From JBJMQS01 sp045802605 (GTDB lineage Bacteria > Planctomycetota > Planctomycetia > Gemmatales > Gemmataceae), in contig JBJMQS010000056.1 in the NCBI GenBank assembly GCA_045802605.1, positions 186,001-250,000 of the forward strand: DNA of 64,000 nucleotides, given 5' to 3'. Below, piece after piece: positions 36,445-44,854 of the stretch. Every line of letters starts with the position of its first letter. The first letter of the stretch is position 1. The notes beneath the pieces are model-generated. The model searched no databases and had not been told where the DNA came from. It saw only the letters and a list, made by a program, of their open reading frames with translations. Position numbers and translations under genes: made by a program.

Positions 36445-39400
36445 TAATGCGGCAAATCGCGCTTGGTCATAATTTCCGCCGTGCCGTCCACCAGTGGCAA
36501 CAGCCAATCATTGCCAAATGCGAACGGCCCGCCGACCGGCGAACCACCCGCCAGGGGAAATGCCTTGTGAGCAGTCTTTCCGTTCGCCGAGCGGACCAAA
36601 ATAAGCTGCCCACCTTGATCGGCCATGACATAGTCTTGCTCGCCCAGATGCATAGGCAGGCCGACGATGGCTTCACCGGGCGTCGTGAACTGCCAGCGGC
36701 GCGTCGGTTGTGACGCCGGGATCACTTGCAACTCTCGGCCATCACTCACGAATGCAATCTGATCACCGTTGAACACCGGCCCTGCAGTGATCATCTTTCC
36801 GGCTTGGCCGAATTTACCCGCGGCCGTCAGCCGTTGCGCGTCGATGAGTGTGACTGAGCCATTGGCGTCAGCCGCCGCAAGATAGCTGCCGCGTGCGTCG
36901 CGCACGATTCGCGTTGGCCGCGCAGGCAACTCCAATGCTTCCGAGGCATTGAGTGAAAAGTCTTGCGGCGAATTCCAGTTTAACTTCATCAAACGCCGGC
37001 CCCCGTCGCTCACGGCGTACGTGTTGTCGTTAATGAATACGACCAGCCCGGTGGCGTCCGATCCGCCGCCCGGCGCTCGCCAACTCGGTCCGACATCGAC
37101 GCGGCCGGCGTCATTGAGTTGCGCCCGCGCCAAGAGTCCATTGGCCAACGGCAGCACCGCGGTGCCGTTGCCGATCGCGGGTGTGCCCAAAAGATTGGCT
37201 GGCAACACCAGCCGGCGCTCGGTAACGGAGCCGTCGGCACCAATGGATCGCAGCAAGACCGCATTGGCTTGCGGCAGCACAATCCAATCCGCGCCTTCCG
37301 TTGATCGCACGACCGCCGGTGGCCCCGTCAGTCCTGGACCCACCGCCGCGATAGCTTTGCCGGCCAGGCGCCCATCTTCGCCGCGCGATGCAGCGTCGAA
37401 GAGCGTCATGGCGCCGCGCTCGTCAATCACGGCGACCGAATTGCCGACTTGCAGGAATTGATTCTTCGGAGCTAACCCCAATGGTCGCTGCCAAACGATG
37501 TTGCCGGTGGCCACGTCCACCGCCGTTGTCATCGCGCCGCTCGTCTCGTCTTGCAGCGTGCTGAGCACGGCCACGCCCGCTTCGGCGCGGAATGCTTCAT
37601 GTAGCGGTGTACCGAGTTCTTGCTCCAACGACCAACCGGGCACCAGCCGGCGGCCTTTCACGCGATCAATACCGGTGCGCCATTGCGTCAGCCGGCCATT
37701 TGCAAGAACAACCACACCACTTTCATCGGTGTGCACAACCAAGCCCCGTTCTGGTGGATGATCCGAAAGCGGTGGCCCGGAATCGCGATCTTCCAGCGGA
37801 TACAAGGGCGGATCGGCCGCGCCGACCTGGCGAAACGCAAACCACCCCAGCGCGCCGCGATCGGTTATGACCGCGATCCGCTCACTATCGTGCTGCGGTG
37901 CGTACCAGGTCCATCCGGGCAAGTGCGCGATCATGCTCAATACAGGAGAACCGCTGGACGCATCGAGCCGATAGATGGCGAGCCGCGTTTCGCCCAGTCC
38001 ATCAGTCAACGCTAGCGCCAGGTTCTGGTTGGTGATTTCGCCGACAATTTCGGGGGGAGTGCGCAGCGTCCCGGGTGTGTGGCCCGTCGCCAGCGTGGTC
38101 AAGCAACGGGGCGTGCCGCCGTCTTCGGGCGCGGTGTCGAGCACATACACCTGTTGCGACGACGCGGGTACGTAAAGCAAGTTAGTTCCCGGTCGGAGCG
38201 CCAATCCGCCGGCGAACGGCTGGCCCGTTTCAAACATGCCCGCGACCATTCCGGTGTTGGCGTCGAAATCCAACACCCGGCCCTTGGCACCCCCAAGGGC
38301 CAGAAAACCGCGCCGTCCCGATAGAACGGCCGGGCCCACCGGCAATTCGTCGAGCGGCTGATACCACTTCACCGCCCCAGTGTTAGCATCGCGGAGCGAC
38401 AAGCTCGGCGGGTCGGCCGCGATCACGAGCCACTCTTCAGGGTGGTTGCCGACGGCCGGCGATACTAATGGCGGAATAGTTGCATCGATGCCAAGCCGAT
38501 CGACCCAACCGACCCGGCCATTGCGACTGTCGAGTGCCCAGAGAATGCCGCGAGCAAGCGCCGGCACGCGCGGGCCACTCCCTCCCGCGGCTGGCCGGAC
38601 ATCCGGATAGATCACGCGCGCATGTGCGGGAGCGGCCGGCTTGGCGGCGATCTCTAATTTGCGATAGACGACGAGTTTGCGCAGTGCCTCTTCCGCTTTC
38701 TGCCACGCGGTCGAGATCTCAGGATCATTCTCAAACCCAGCCCGGCGGATCAGGTCGCGCGCCGTGTCGAGGTCCGGTTCCGGCGAACTCAGGAGCGCGA
38801 GAATCTCTTTGCGGGCGGCGGTCCGCGCCCGGGCCAGCGTAATCGCATTCGCCAAGCCATCGACCTTGGCTTTGGCGCTGGCCACATCCGCGCTGTTGGG
38901 CGCGTTGCGGTTTAGAATCTTCAGCGCCGTGTGCGCCAGTGCCAGATATGAATCGGCCGCATTGAGGTCCGGCGGCTTGGCGTGCAAGCGCGCTGCCCCC
39001 TCATAGACCAGATCATTGAGCACCTTCAACGCGGCGACATAAACATCGTCGCGCCGGTTGGTAAGAAACGTGCTGGTGCCAAACTCATCGAGAAACTTGG
39101 AGAGCTCGGTCAGCGCGGGTTCGGGTTCTGCGGGGACCAACCCGGCTTTGAGGCGCACCGTCGAAAGCGCCGCCAAGAATCGGTACTCCGCCGCATGCAG
39201 GCTATGGGAATACCGGCGTGCCAACTCTTCATATGTCTCGCTGGCTTTGCCGTATTGGCCGGCCGTGTAATATTGCCCCGCCTCGGCGGCGAGCTTTTCT
39301 TCAGCGCGTCCCATCTCTTGGACAAGCAGAATCACTCCGGTCGCGATGCCGCCGATGACGAAAAACGCCAATAGCGCGACCATAATGCCGCGGTAGGATC

Positions 39401-39917
39401 GCTTCCGCACCGGCTCGGCGAATAAGGGCACGTCCGTCGGCTTAGCAATGGAAGCCGCTTCGCGTTTTGAGACCGGTGCCGGAGGCCGAGGAATCGCCGC
39501 ATCTTCCCACGATTGACCAAGCACTTGCTTTTCGGCGGGCTCATCGACGATCACTTGAACCGGTGGCGGAGCGTCTTGCCAGTTGAATTCCGCATTGGGT
39601 TCGGCCGGGGTCGCGTCTTGGGGCTTCAGCCCATAGCCAGCCGCTGGCCAAGATTCGGTCTCTTCGGGCAGTCGAACCGCGCCCACCAGCCCAGGATCGG
39701 CCTCGGCCATGACTTCGAACGCCGCCTGGCAGTCCGAATTGGTGCAGCGCATCCGTTTGCCGACCATGTCGGCTTTTAAGCGGTAGCGGCTCAGACACTC
39801 CGGACAGATAGCGTTGATCGTTTCAGACACGGAAGTCTCGATGACGGGATCAATGACCTTCGCGGGACATTGTAAACGGCCCAACGCCGAGTTGGAATCG
39901 GGGATTTCGCCCGTCAT
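36444..39917 (-). CDS. Zinc-ribbon, membrane-anchored PQQ-type beta-propeller protein
   Basis: 1157 residues. An N-terminal zinc ribbon (CPECLSRYRLKADMVGKRM followed by a CTNSDC pair) resembles MJ0042-type fingers. A Pro/Glu-rich linker leads to one TM helix at about 180-200 (IMVALLAFFVIGGIATGVIL). After it come about 200 residues of TPR-like helices, beginning with AGQYYTAGQYGKASETYEEL. The remaining 650 residues are PQQ/quinoprotein-like propeller repeats (LWALDSRNGRVGWVDRLG and similar). The zinc ribbon should be cytoplasmic and the propeller outside. Related architecture is seen in planctomycetes; function unknown. The start lacks a strong ribosome-binding site. Confidence 0.85.
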   Translation of the reverse strand: MTGEIPDSNSALGRLQCPAKVIDPVIETSVSETINAICPECLSRYRLKADMVGKRMRCTNSDCQAAFEVMAEADPGLVGAVRLPEETESWPAAGYGLKPQDATPAEPNAEFNWQDAPPPVQVIVDEPAEKQVLGQSWEDAAIPRPPAPVSKREAASIAKPTDVPLFAEPVRKRSYRGIMVALLAFFVIGGIATGVILLVQEMGRAEEKLAAEAGQYYTAGQYGKASETYEELARRYSHSLHAAEYRFLAALSTVRLKAGLVPAEPEPALTELSKFLDEFGTSTFLTNRRDDVYVAALKVLNDLVYEGAARLHAKPPDLNAADSYLALAHTALKILNRNAPNSADVASAKAKVDGLANAITLARARTAARKEILALLSSPEPDLDTARDLIRRAGFENDPEISTAWQKAEEALRKLVVYRKLEIAAKPAAPAHARVIYPDVRPAAGGSGPRVPALARGILWALDSRNGRVGWVDRLGIDATIPPLVSPAVGNHPEEWLVIAADPPSLSLRDANTGAVKWYQPLDELPVGPAVLSGRRGFLALGGAKGRVLDFDANTGMVAGMFETGQPFAGGLALRPGTNLLYVPASSQQVYVLDTAPEDGGTPRCLTTLATGHTPGTLRTPPEIVGEITNQNLALALTDGLGETRLAIYRLDASSGSPVLSMIAHLPGWTWYAPQHDSERIAVITDRGALGWFAFRQVGAADPPLYPLEDRDSGPPLSDHPPERGLVVHTDESGVVVLANGRLTQWRTGIDRVKGRRLVPGWSLEQELGTPLHEAFRAEAGVAVLSTLQDETSGAMTTAVDVATGNIVWQRPLGLAPKNQFLQVGNSVAVIDERGAMTLFDAASRGEDGRLAGKAIAAVGPGLTGPPAVVRSTEGADWIVLPQANAVLLRSIGADGSVTERRLVLPANLLGTPAIGNGTAVLPLANGLLARAQLNDAGRVDVGPSWRAPGGGSDATGLVVFINDNTYAVSDGGRRLMKLNWNSPQDFSLNASEALELPARPTRIVRDARGSYLAAADANGSVTLIDAQRLTAAGKFGQAGKMITAGPVFNGDQIAFVSDGRELQVIPASQPTRRWQFTTPGEAIVGLPMHLGEQDYVMADQGGQLILVRSANGKTAHKAFPLAGGSPVGGPFAFGNDWLLPLVDGTAEIMTKRDLPH

Positions 39918-40010
39918 TGCTCAAACCGGGCTTCGGCGCGATATTCTGTCAGTTGCCCGTTGGGCGACTGCGGTACGGTCGCCCTGAGTGCACACCAGCG
40001 GAGCTTCACC

Positions 40011-41246
40011 ATGCGTTTCCTCCTGATGAGCGTGCTTTGGGCGGGGTTGGCAGTCTTTGCGGTTCACGCGGCCGACACGCCCGCACCGAAAACCGATGAC
40101 GGCAAAGAGTCTTTCGCCAAGTTGAAGGCGGAATTCCAAACTGAAATGACCAAGACGCGCGAGGCCATTCAGAAGAGCCGCAAGGCTGCCCGCGACGAGA
40201 GATTTGCCGCGCAAAAAGCCGTGGATGATGCTAAGACCGACGAAGAGAAGAAAGCCGCCAACGATCGGTTGGAGGAAGCCAAGAAGCAGCCGGAAAAGTC
40301 CGACATGGTGGTGATTCAGGATCTGAATCGCAAGTTCTCCGGCCGCTTCCTCAATTATGCGGCCACTCATCTCAACGATGCGGACGCATTTAACAGCACC
40401 GAATACGCCCTGCAAACGAGCGGCGGGCCGGTGGACTCAGGCGACAATTGGAACGCGGCCCTGAAACTGATCTCGGCTCACTTCGTCACCAAGCCGGAAG
40501 TGGGCCGCCTGCGCAAAGCCCTGGCCGAATATGACGACGAGCCGGCGTACCGCGTGCTCCGCGAGATCATGGCCAAGAACCCCGATCGCAAGGTGCAGGG
40601 CAAAGCCTGCAAGGCGCTCGCCGATGGATTGGCTGACGCCGTCGAGACGGCGGACAACCTGAAGTCAAATGAGAAGTTCAAAGAGCAATTCCAGAAGCAG
40701 ACGAGCAAAGCCTACGTCGACAAACTGCTGGCCCACGCGGAGACGAACAAGAAGCAGGCCGACGAATTGCGCAAGCTGCTCAGCGAGAAATACACCGATG
40801 TCATCCCGGACTTGTCAGTGGGCAAGGCAGTGCCCGAAGTGCTATGCCAGGACCTCGAAGGCAAGCCGGTGAAGCTCAGCGACCACAAAGGCAAAGTGGT
40901 GGTGCTCGATATTTGGGCTACCTGGTGCGGGCCATGTCGCCAGATGATCCCACACGAGCGCGAGATGGTCGAGAAGTTGAAGGACAAGCCGTTTGTGCTC
41001 ATCAGCGTCAGCGGCGACGATGAGCGCAAAACGTTGACCGACTTCTTGGAAAAAAACAAGATGCCCTGGACCCATTGGTGGAATGGTCCGGAAGCCGGCA
41101 TCATGGACGATTGGGATATTGATCACTTCCCCAGTGTCTTCGTCATCGACGCCAAGGGTGTGATTCGCTTCAAAGAAGTCCGCGGCCCAGAACTCGAAGA
41201 GGCTGTTGAGAAATTGCTCAAAGAGATCGACAAGAAAGAAAGTTGA
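40011..41246 (+). CDS. TlpA-like thioredoxin-family protein with coiled-coil N terminus
   Basis: 411 residues from ATG 40011 (CGGAGC upstream). The signal peptide ends near AVHAAD. A charged, Lys/Glu-rich coiled coil covers about 25-110, a helical region follows to about 260, then a TlpA/AhpC-type thioredoxin fold with active site WATWCGPCRQMIPHE and cis-Pro segment DIDHFPSVFVIDAKG. It likely reduces or oxidises disulfides outside the cytoplasm. The start of the next gene follows 17 bases after its stop. Confidence 0.88.
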   Translation: MRFLLMSVLWAGLAVFAVHAADTPAPKTDDGKESFAKLKAEFQTEMTKTREAIQKSRKAARDERFAAQKAVDDAKTDEEKKAANDRLEEAKKQPEKSDMVVIQDLNRKFSGRFLNYAATHLNDADAFNSTEYALQTSGGPVDSGDNWNAALKLISAHFVTKPEVGRLRKALAEYDDEPAYRVLREIMAKNPDRKVQGKACKALADGLADAVETADNLKSNEKFKEQFQKQTSKAYVDKLLAHAETNKKQADELRKLLSEKYTDVIPDLSVGKAVPEVLCQDLEGKPVKLSDHKGKVVVLDIWATWCGPCRQMIPHEREMVEKLKDKPFVLISVSGDDERKTLTDFLEKNKMPWTHWWNGPEAGIMDDWDIDHFPSVFVIDAKGVIRFKEVRGPELEEAVEKLLKEIDKKES

Positions 41247-41263
41247 ACCGCGCGGAGCCGATC

Positions 41264-41773
41264 GTGAAGTCGAACATGCTACGCAGCCTGGTGCTGCTCT
41301 TGCTATTCGCGGCGGCTGGCCTCGCGCCAGCCGCCGATCCGCTCGCGACCCCGCATCGGGTGGCGGACCTGGCCTGGCTTGCGGGCCACTGGCGCGGCCT
41401 GGGCGACGAGAAAGACTCCGAGGAGATTTGGACGGAGCCCAAGAACGGCACCATGGTCGGCATGTATCGCGAAGCAACGGTCGGAAAGCCGATGTTCGAG
41501 TTCTTGATGTTAGAAGATGATGCCAAAGGGATCGTCAAACGGTTTCGACATTACCGCAAAGGCTTCCAAGAAATTGAAAAAGAGCCATTGATGTTGCGAG
41601 TCAGTGAACTCACGACCAAAAAGGTCGTGTTCACTCCCGCAGAAGAAGGCAAACTCAAAAGCATCATCTACGAGTTAGACGGCTCCGACAAAGTGAACGT
41701 GACCGTCAACACAACCCGCAACGATAAGCCCTTCAAGATTGCGATCGCCATGGAGCGGGTGTCGAAAAAATAG
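41264..41773 (+). CDS. DUF6265-family exported protein
   Basis: 169 residues from GTG 41264, with GGAG upstream (alternatives TTG 41243 and ATG 41276). The signal peptide MLRSLVLLLLFAAAGLAPAA is followed by the DUF6265 pattern: LAWLAGHWRG, then EEIWTEPKNGTMVGMYR and FLMLEDDAKGIVKRFRHY. These lipocalin-like barrels are of unknown function. Probably co-transcribed with the TlpA-like gene. Confidence 0.85.
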   Translation: MKSNMLRSLVLLLLFAAAGLAPAADPLATPHRVADLAWLAGHWRGLGDEKDSEEIWTEPKNGTMVGMYREATVGKPMFEFLMLEDDAKGIVKRFRHYRKGFQEIEKEPLMLRVSELTTKKVVFTPAEEGKLKSIIYELDGSDKVNVTVNTTRNDKPFKIAIAMERVSKK

Positions 41774-42040
41774 CGTTCACTGAAATGAAGGTTATCTCAA
41801 CCGCAATTCGAACGAATCGAAGAATCTAAAACCGGATTGTTCGTGAATGCATCGCGGCAATTAGTAGATGGGTTCAAAATCTCATTTTGCAATCAAGACC
41901 GTGAAGAAAAGTCCCTTAGGGTTTGCGCCGGAGACCGCCGGAGTGTAGTGTCGAATGTGGAAATGCGCGCTTGACGGGCGCGGAGTGGTCGGCGCATTTA
42001 CAAAAAGAATTCGAAAAATATTAAAAGAATTCGAATAATA
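41774..42040. other. Intergenic stretch with AT-rich direct repeat
   Basis: No gene seen. At its right end AAAAGAATTCGAA-AATATTA is repeated twice in tandem (about 42003-42042), directly downstream of the small basic gene on the minus strand. The repeat contains no clear hairpin. Confidence 0.5.
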
Positions 42041-42124
42041 TTACTTGCGATGCCGAATTTTGGCGCGCATGCGGCGTTTCTTGCGACCCACTTTTCGCCG
42101 ACCTGTACCTCGCCGCCGACCCAT
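42041..42124 (-). CDS. Very small basic protein, possible bS22/COX24-like ribosomal protein
   Basis: 27 residues: MGRRRGTGRRKVGRKK, then RRMRAKIRHRK and a TAA stop. More than half the residues are Arg or Lys. The ATG has a strong AGGAG seven bases upstream, and the ATG/stop frame is exact. The C-terminal Lys/Arg-x-Arg-His-basic ending resembles the AURKAIP1/COX24 (bS22) family of tiny ribosomal proteins, but the likeness is short. It could instead be an unnamed planctomycete small basic protein. Too short for the usual gene callers. Confidence 0.6.
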   Translation of the reverse strand: MGRRRGTGRRKVGRKKRRMRAKIRHRK

Positions 42125-42545
42125 TCGGTATCTCCTGTGCGCGCACGACTGACCGTTTGACAGTCGGTTTGTTCTAAGGCGATGCCAATTCAGTGACAAG
42201 GGCGAATCAAGAAGTTAAGCTTCTTTGCAGCGCCGGACCGCCGAGCCGCCTGTACCCGTCGTTCACATAGTGAGCCTTGAACGACGTGTCCGGAACGAAA
42301 CACTCCCCCCCCACCCCACGAAAATGGCAACGAAACAACGAATCCTTCAGATGACCTTGTGAAAGCGTTGGAAAGCGTTATCCCATAACCACCTGCGCTC
42401 GCAAGGTCTAGCCGACCCGCCCATTTTCCCTAGATTGTTGAACTGCAACCCTTGGAACTCGTCCCGGGGTTGCCGAGGCATACCTCGGCCTGTAAAAATT
42501 GTCCTTTCAAGTGCTCGGGCGTCTCCCTGGGCACGGGATCCGGCG
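42125..42545. other. Upstream region of the fatty-acid-like operon
   Basis: About 420 bases with no convincing gene. It contains a C-rich run (around 42303-42316) and a hairpin near the operon start, listed separately. It should hold promoters for both the small basic gene and the dehydratase operon; I see no strong -35/-10 pair. Confidence 0.5.
42472..42489 (+). promoter_or_regulatory. Leader hairpin before the dehydratase gene
   Basis: GCCGAGG (42472-42478) and CCTCGGC (42483-42489) pair perfectly with a CATA loop and are followed by TGTAAAAATT. It lies 56 bases before the first gene of the operon. It might be an operator or an attenuator; the A-rich rather than T-rich tail argues against a terminator. 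Confidence 0.35.
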
Positions 42546-43019
42546 ATGCGCTATCATCTCATCGATCGGATCGTCGAAGTGGAGCCGGGCAAATCGCTCC
42601 GGGCGTTCAAGCAACTGACGCTCGGCGAAGAATACCTGGCTGACCATTTCCCAAGCTTCCCGGTCATGCCGGGGGTCCTCATGCTACAGGCAGTAGTTGA
42701 GGCGGCGAGCTGGCTGGTGCGGCTCTCGAATGACTATAAGCCCAGCGTGTTGGTGCTCCGCGAAGTGAAGAACGCCAAGTACGGCACTTTCTTTGCTCCG
42801 GGCCACCGAATGAATGTCGCGGTGGAACAAACAACGGCCGGCGATGGCCGTTTTTCGTTTAAAGGCAAAGGCGAGGTCAACGGGCAGACAACCGTCTCCA
42901 CCCAGTTCACCATCGCCGGCTACAACCTGCGGGACAAGAACCCCGGTTGGGCCACACGGGACGACGAACTGATCCGCTCGCTACGTGCCCACGGCGATTG
43001 GCTCTACGGGACTCGATGA
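42546..43019 (+). CDS. FabZ-like hot-dog dehydratase, catalytic Glu replaced
   Basis: 157 residues from ATG 42546, the hot-dog fold of 3-hydroxyacyl-ACP dehydratases. The catalytic His is kept in DHFPSFPVMPGVLML, but the acidic residue of the central helix (ILEAMAQA in FabZ) is Gln here (MLQAVVEA). It may therefore be a structural partner of the second dehydratase at 44332, or act with altered chemistry. First gene of a seven-gene operon. Its stop is eight bases before the fabG start. Confidence 0.88.
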   Translation: MRYHLIDRIVEVEPGKSLRAFKQLTLGEEYLADHFPSFPVMPGVLMLQAVVEAASWLVRLSNDYKPSVLVLREVKNAKYGTFFAPGHRMNVAVEQTTAGDGRFSFKGKGEVNGQTTVSTQFTIAGYNLRDKNPGWATRDDELIRSLRAHGDWLYGTR

Positions 43020-43027
43020 GGGACTTC

Positions 43028-43789
43028 ATGCAGTTGGCTGAGAGATGTGCTCTGGTAACCGGCGGCAGCCGCGGCATTGGCCGGGCGATCGTCAAAACTC
43101 TCGCCGCTCAGGGTGCAAAGGTCGCGTTCGTCTATCGCAGCGGCAAAGACCAAGCGGAATCACTCGTCAAAGAAGTGGCCGAAATGGGCGGCACCGCGAT
43201 GATGCTGCAGGGCGACGTCGGCGAGGCCGGCCTCGCTGCGACCTTGGTCAACAAAGTGATCGAAGCGTGGGGCCGGCTCGATATCCTCGTCAACAACGCC
43301 GGAATCATTCGCGACGGACTTTTCGTACGGATGAGCGATGAAGACTGGGATGCGGTGATTCAAACGAATCTGCGGGGCGTGTTCGCATTTTGTCGCGCCG
43401 CCTCCGAGCAGATGCTATTGCGACAACGCTACGGCCGGATCATCAATATCTCAAGTGTCGCGGCGGAGCACGTGAACGCTGGGCAAACCAACTACGCCGC
43501 GAGCAAAGGCGCCATCAATGCCTTCACTCGGGCGCTTGCGGTTGAGACGGCTGGGCGCAATGTGACGGTCAATGCGGTCGCCCCGGGATTCATTTCCACC
43601 GACATGACCGAAGCGATTCGCAACAAGGCGGGAGACTTCATTAAGAAGGTGATCCCGATGAAGCGCGTCGGCGAACCGGAGGAGATCGGCCAGGTGGTCG
43701 CGTTCCTCGCGGGTCCGGGCGCCAATTACATTACGGGGCAAATCATCACCGTTGACGGCGGCTTAAGCCTCGGCGCGGTGAGTCCATAA
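43028..43789 (+). CDS. fabG: 3-oxoacyl-ACP reductase, short-chain dehydrogenase
   Basis: 253 residues from ATG 43028 (GAGGG upstream; ATG 43016 overlapping the previous stop is possible). SDR features: GGSRGIGRA nucleotide loop, NNAGI, the catalytic Ser in INISSV, and Tyr-x3-Lys in NYAASKGAINAF. It reduces 3-oxoacyl-ACP with NADPH. It lies between the first dehydratase and the carrier protein, as expected for a type II synthase operon. Confidence 0.93.
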   Translation: MQLAERCALVTGGSRGIGRAIVKTLAAQGAKVAFVYRSGKDQAESLVKEVAEMGGTAMMLQGDVGEAGLAATLVNKVIEAWGRLDILVNNAGIIRDGLFVRMSDEDWDAVIQTNLRGVFAFCRAASEQMLLRQRYGRIINISSVAAEHVNAGQTNYAASKGAINAFTRALAVETAGRNVTVNAVAPGFISTDMTEAIRNKAGDFIKKVIPMKRVGEPEEIGQVVAFLAGPGANYITGQIITVDGGLSLGAVSP

Positions 43790-43840
43790 CGAACAACCTT
43801 AAGTGAATGACCGAAAGAGAAAAGAGTGGGAGGCATGACG

Positions 43841-44236
43841 ATGACGAAGGACGAAATCTATCAGAAGGTGACCGGCACTCTGATCGAGGCGCTGAACGTT
43901 GACGAGGAGGAGATCAAGTCCGACTCCACGTTGCAAGGCGACCTGGGCGCTGAGTCGATCGACTTCCTCGACATCGTTTTCCGCCTCGAGCGCGAATTCG
44001 GGATTAAGATCCCGCGCGGCGAGCTGTTCCCGGAATCGATCTTCCAGGGCGATCCGGAATTCGTCCAAGACGGCAAGATCACTGAAAAGGGCCTCACCGA
44101 GTTGCGGACGCGGATGCCCTACGCCGATCTGAGCGATCTCGAACAGCACCCGGAAATGTCGCACCTGGGCGACCTCTTCACCGTGGACCTGATCACGCGC
44201 TACATTCAGACCAAGCTCGCCGCGAGCAACAACTAG
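43841..44236 (+). CDS. Long acyl carrier protein
   Basis: 131 residues from ATG 43841 (GGGAGG eight bases upstream). The carrier helix has the modified Ser39 in LGAESIDFLDIVFRLE, where most ACPs have DSL. Normal ACPs have about 80 residues; this one has an insertion of around 50 between helix II and the last helix (GELFPESIFQGDPEFVQDG through YADLSDLEQHPEM). The shape is that of a specialised carrier protein and not of the housekeeping AcpP. Confidence 0.9.
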   Translation: MTKDEIYQKVTGTLIEALNVDEEEIKSDSTLQGDLGAESIDFLDIVFRLEREFGIKIPRGELFPESIFQGDPEFVQDGKITEKGLTELRTRMPYADLSDLEQHPEMSHLGDLFTVDLITRYIQTKLAASNN

Positions 44237-44239
44237 AGA

Positions 44240-44328
44240 AGTGGCTAGTGGCTGGTGGTCAGTGGCTAGTGAAAGCAGGAAGCAGAAACTGGTATTCACT
44301 AGCCACTGACCACCAGCCACTAGCCACT
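44240..44328. repeat. Palindromic element, family V
   Basis: Perfect 33-base arms (44240-44272, 44296-44328) with a 23-base loop. The arm begins AGTGGCTAGTGGCTGGTGG. It fills the gap between the carrier protein and the second dehydratase, and ends three bases before the ATG of the latter. A stem formed in mRNA would lie over the normal ribosome-binding position. Confidence 0.97.
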
Positions 44329-44331
44329 ATT

Positions 44332-44826
44332 ATGAGATGGATCTGGATCGATCGGTTTTTGAGCTTCCAGAAGGGGCACTCGGCGCGGGCGGTGAAATTC
44401 CTCACCCTTGCTGAAGACTTCTTCGCGGAGCATTTCCCCGGCTATCCGATTATGCCGGCCCCGCTGATTCTCGAAGGATTGGCGCAGACCGGGGGGATTC
44501 TGGTCGGCGACGCTAACGACTTCAAAGAAAAAGTCGTCCTCGCGAAAATCAATCGCGCACAATTCCAAGGCGAAGCCTGCGCAGGCCAAGAACTGGTCTA
44601 CGAGGTGACGCTTGCCTCGCTCCGTGCCGAGGGGGCCGTCGTCAACGGTACGGTTACCGCCGACGGCCAACCGCTCGCCACCGCCGAGATTCAATTTGCC
44701 CATCTGGATAACAGTCGGGCGGGGCAGATTTTCGGGGATCACAACTTCGTGTTCACCGGAGAATTGAGCATGATGCTCAAAAACGCGCACTCAGTCGCCA
44801 TGAAGCCGGATACTGCGTCCGGGTGA
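44332..44826 (+). CDS. FabZ-like 3-hydroxyacyl-ACP dehydratase
   Basis: 164 residues from ATG 44332. Hot-dog fold with the FabZ active site intact: His in EHFPGYPIMPAPLILE and Glu in LILEGLAQTGG. It dehydrates 3-hydroxyacyl-ACP. The start follows the family V palindrome and has no own ribosome-binding site. It probably forms a complex or heterodimer with the product of the first gene, which keeps only the His. Confidence 0.92.
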   Translation: MRWIWIDRFLSFQKGHSARAVKFLTLAEDFFAEHFPGYPIMPAPLILEGLAQTGGILVGDANDFKEKVVLAKINRAQFQGEACAGQELVYEVTLASLRAEGAVVNGTVTADGQPLATAEIQFAHLDNSRAGQIFGDHNFVFTGELSMMLKNAHSVAMKPDTASG

Positions 44827-44854
44827 ACGATCCCTCAATTCCTACAATTTCCTC

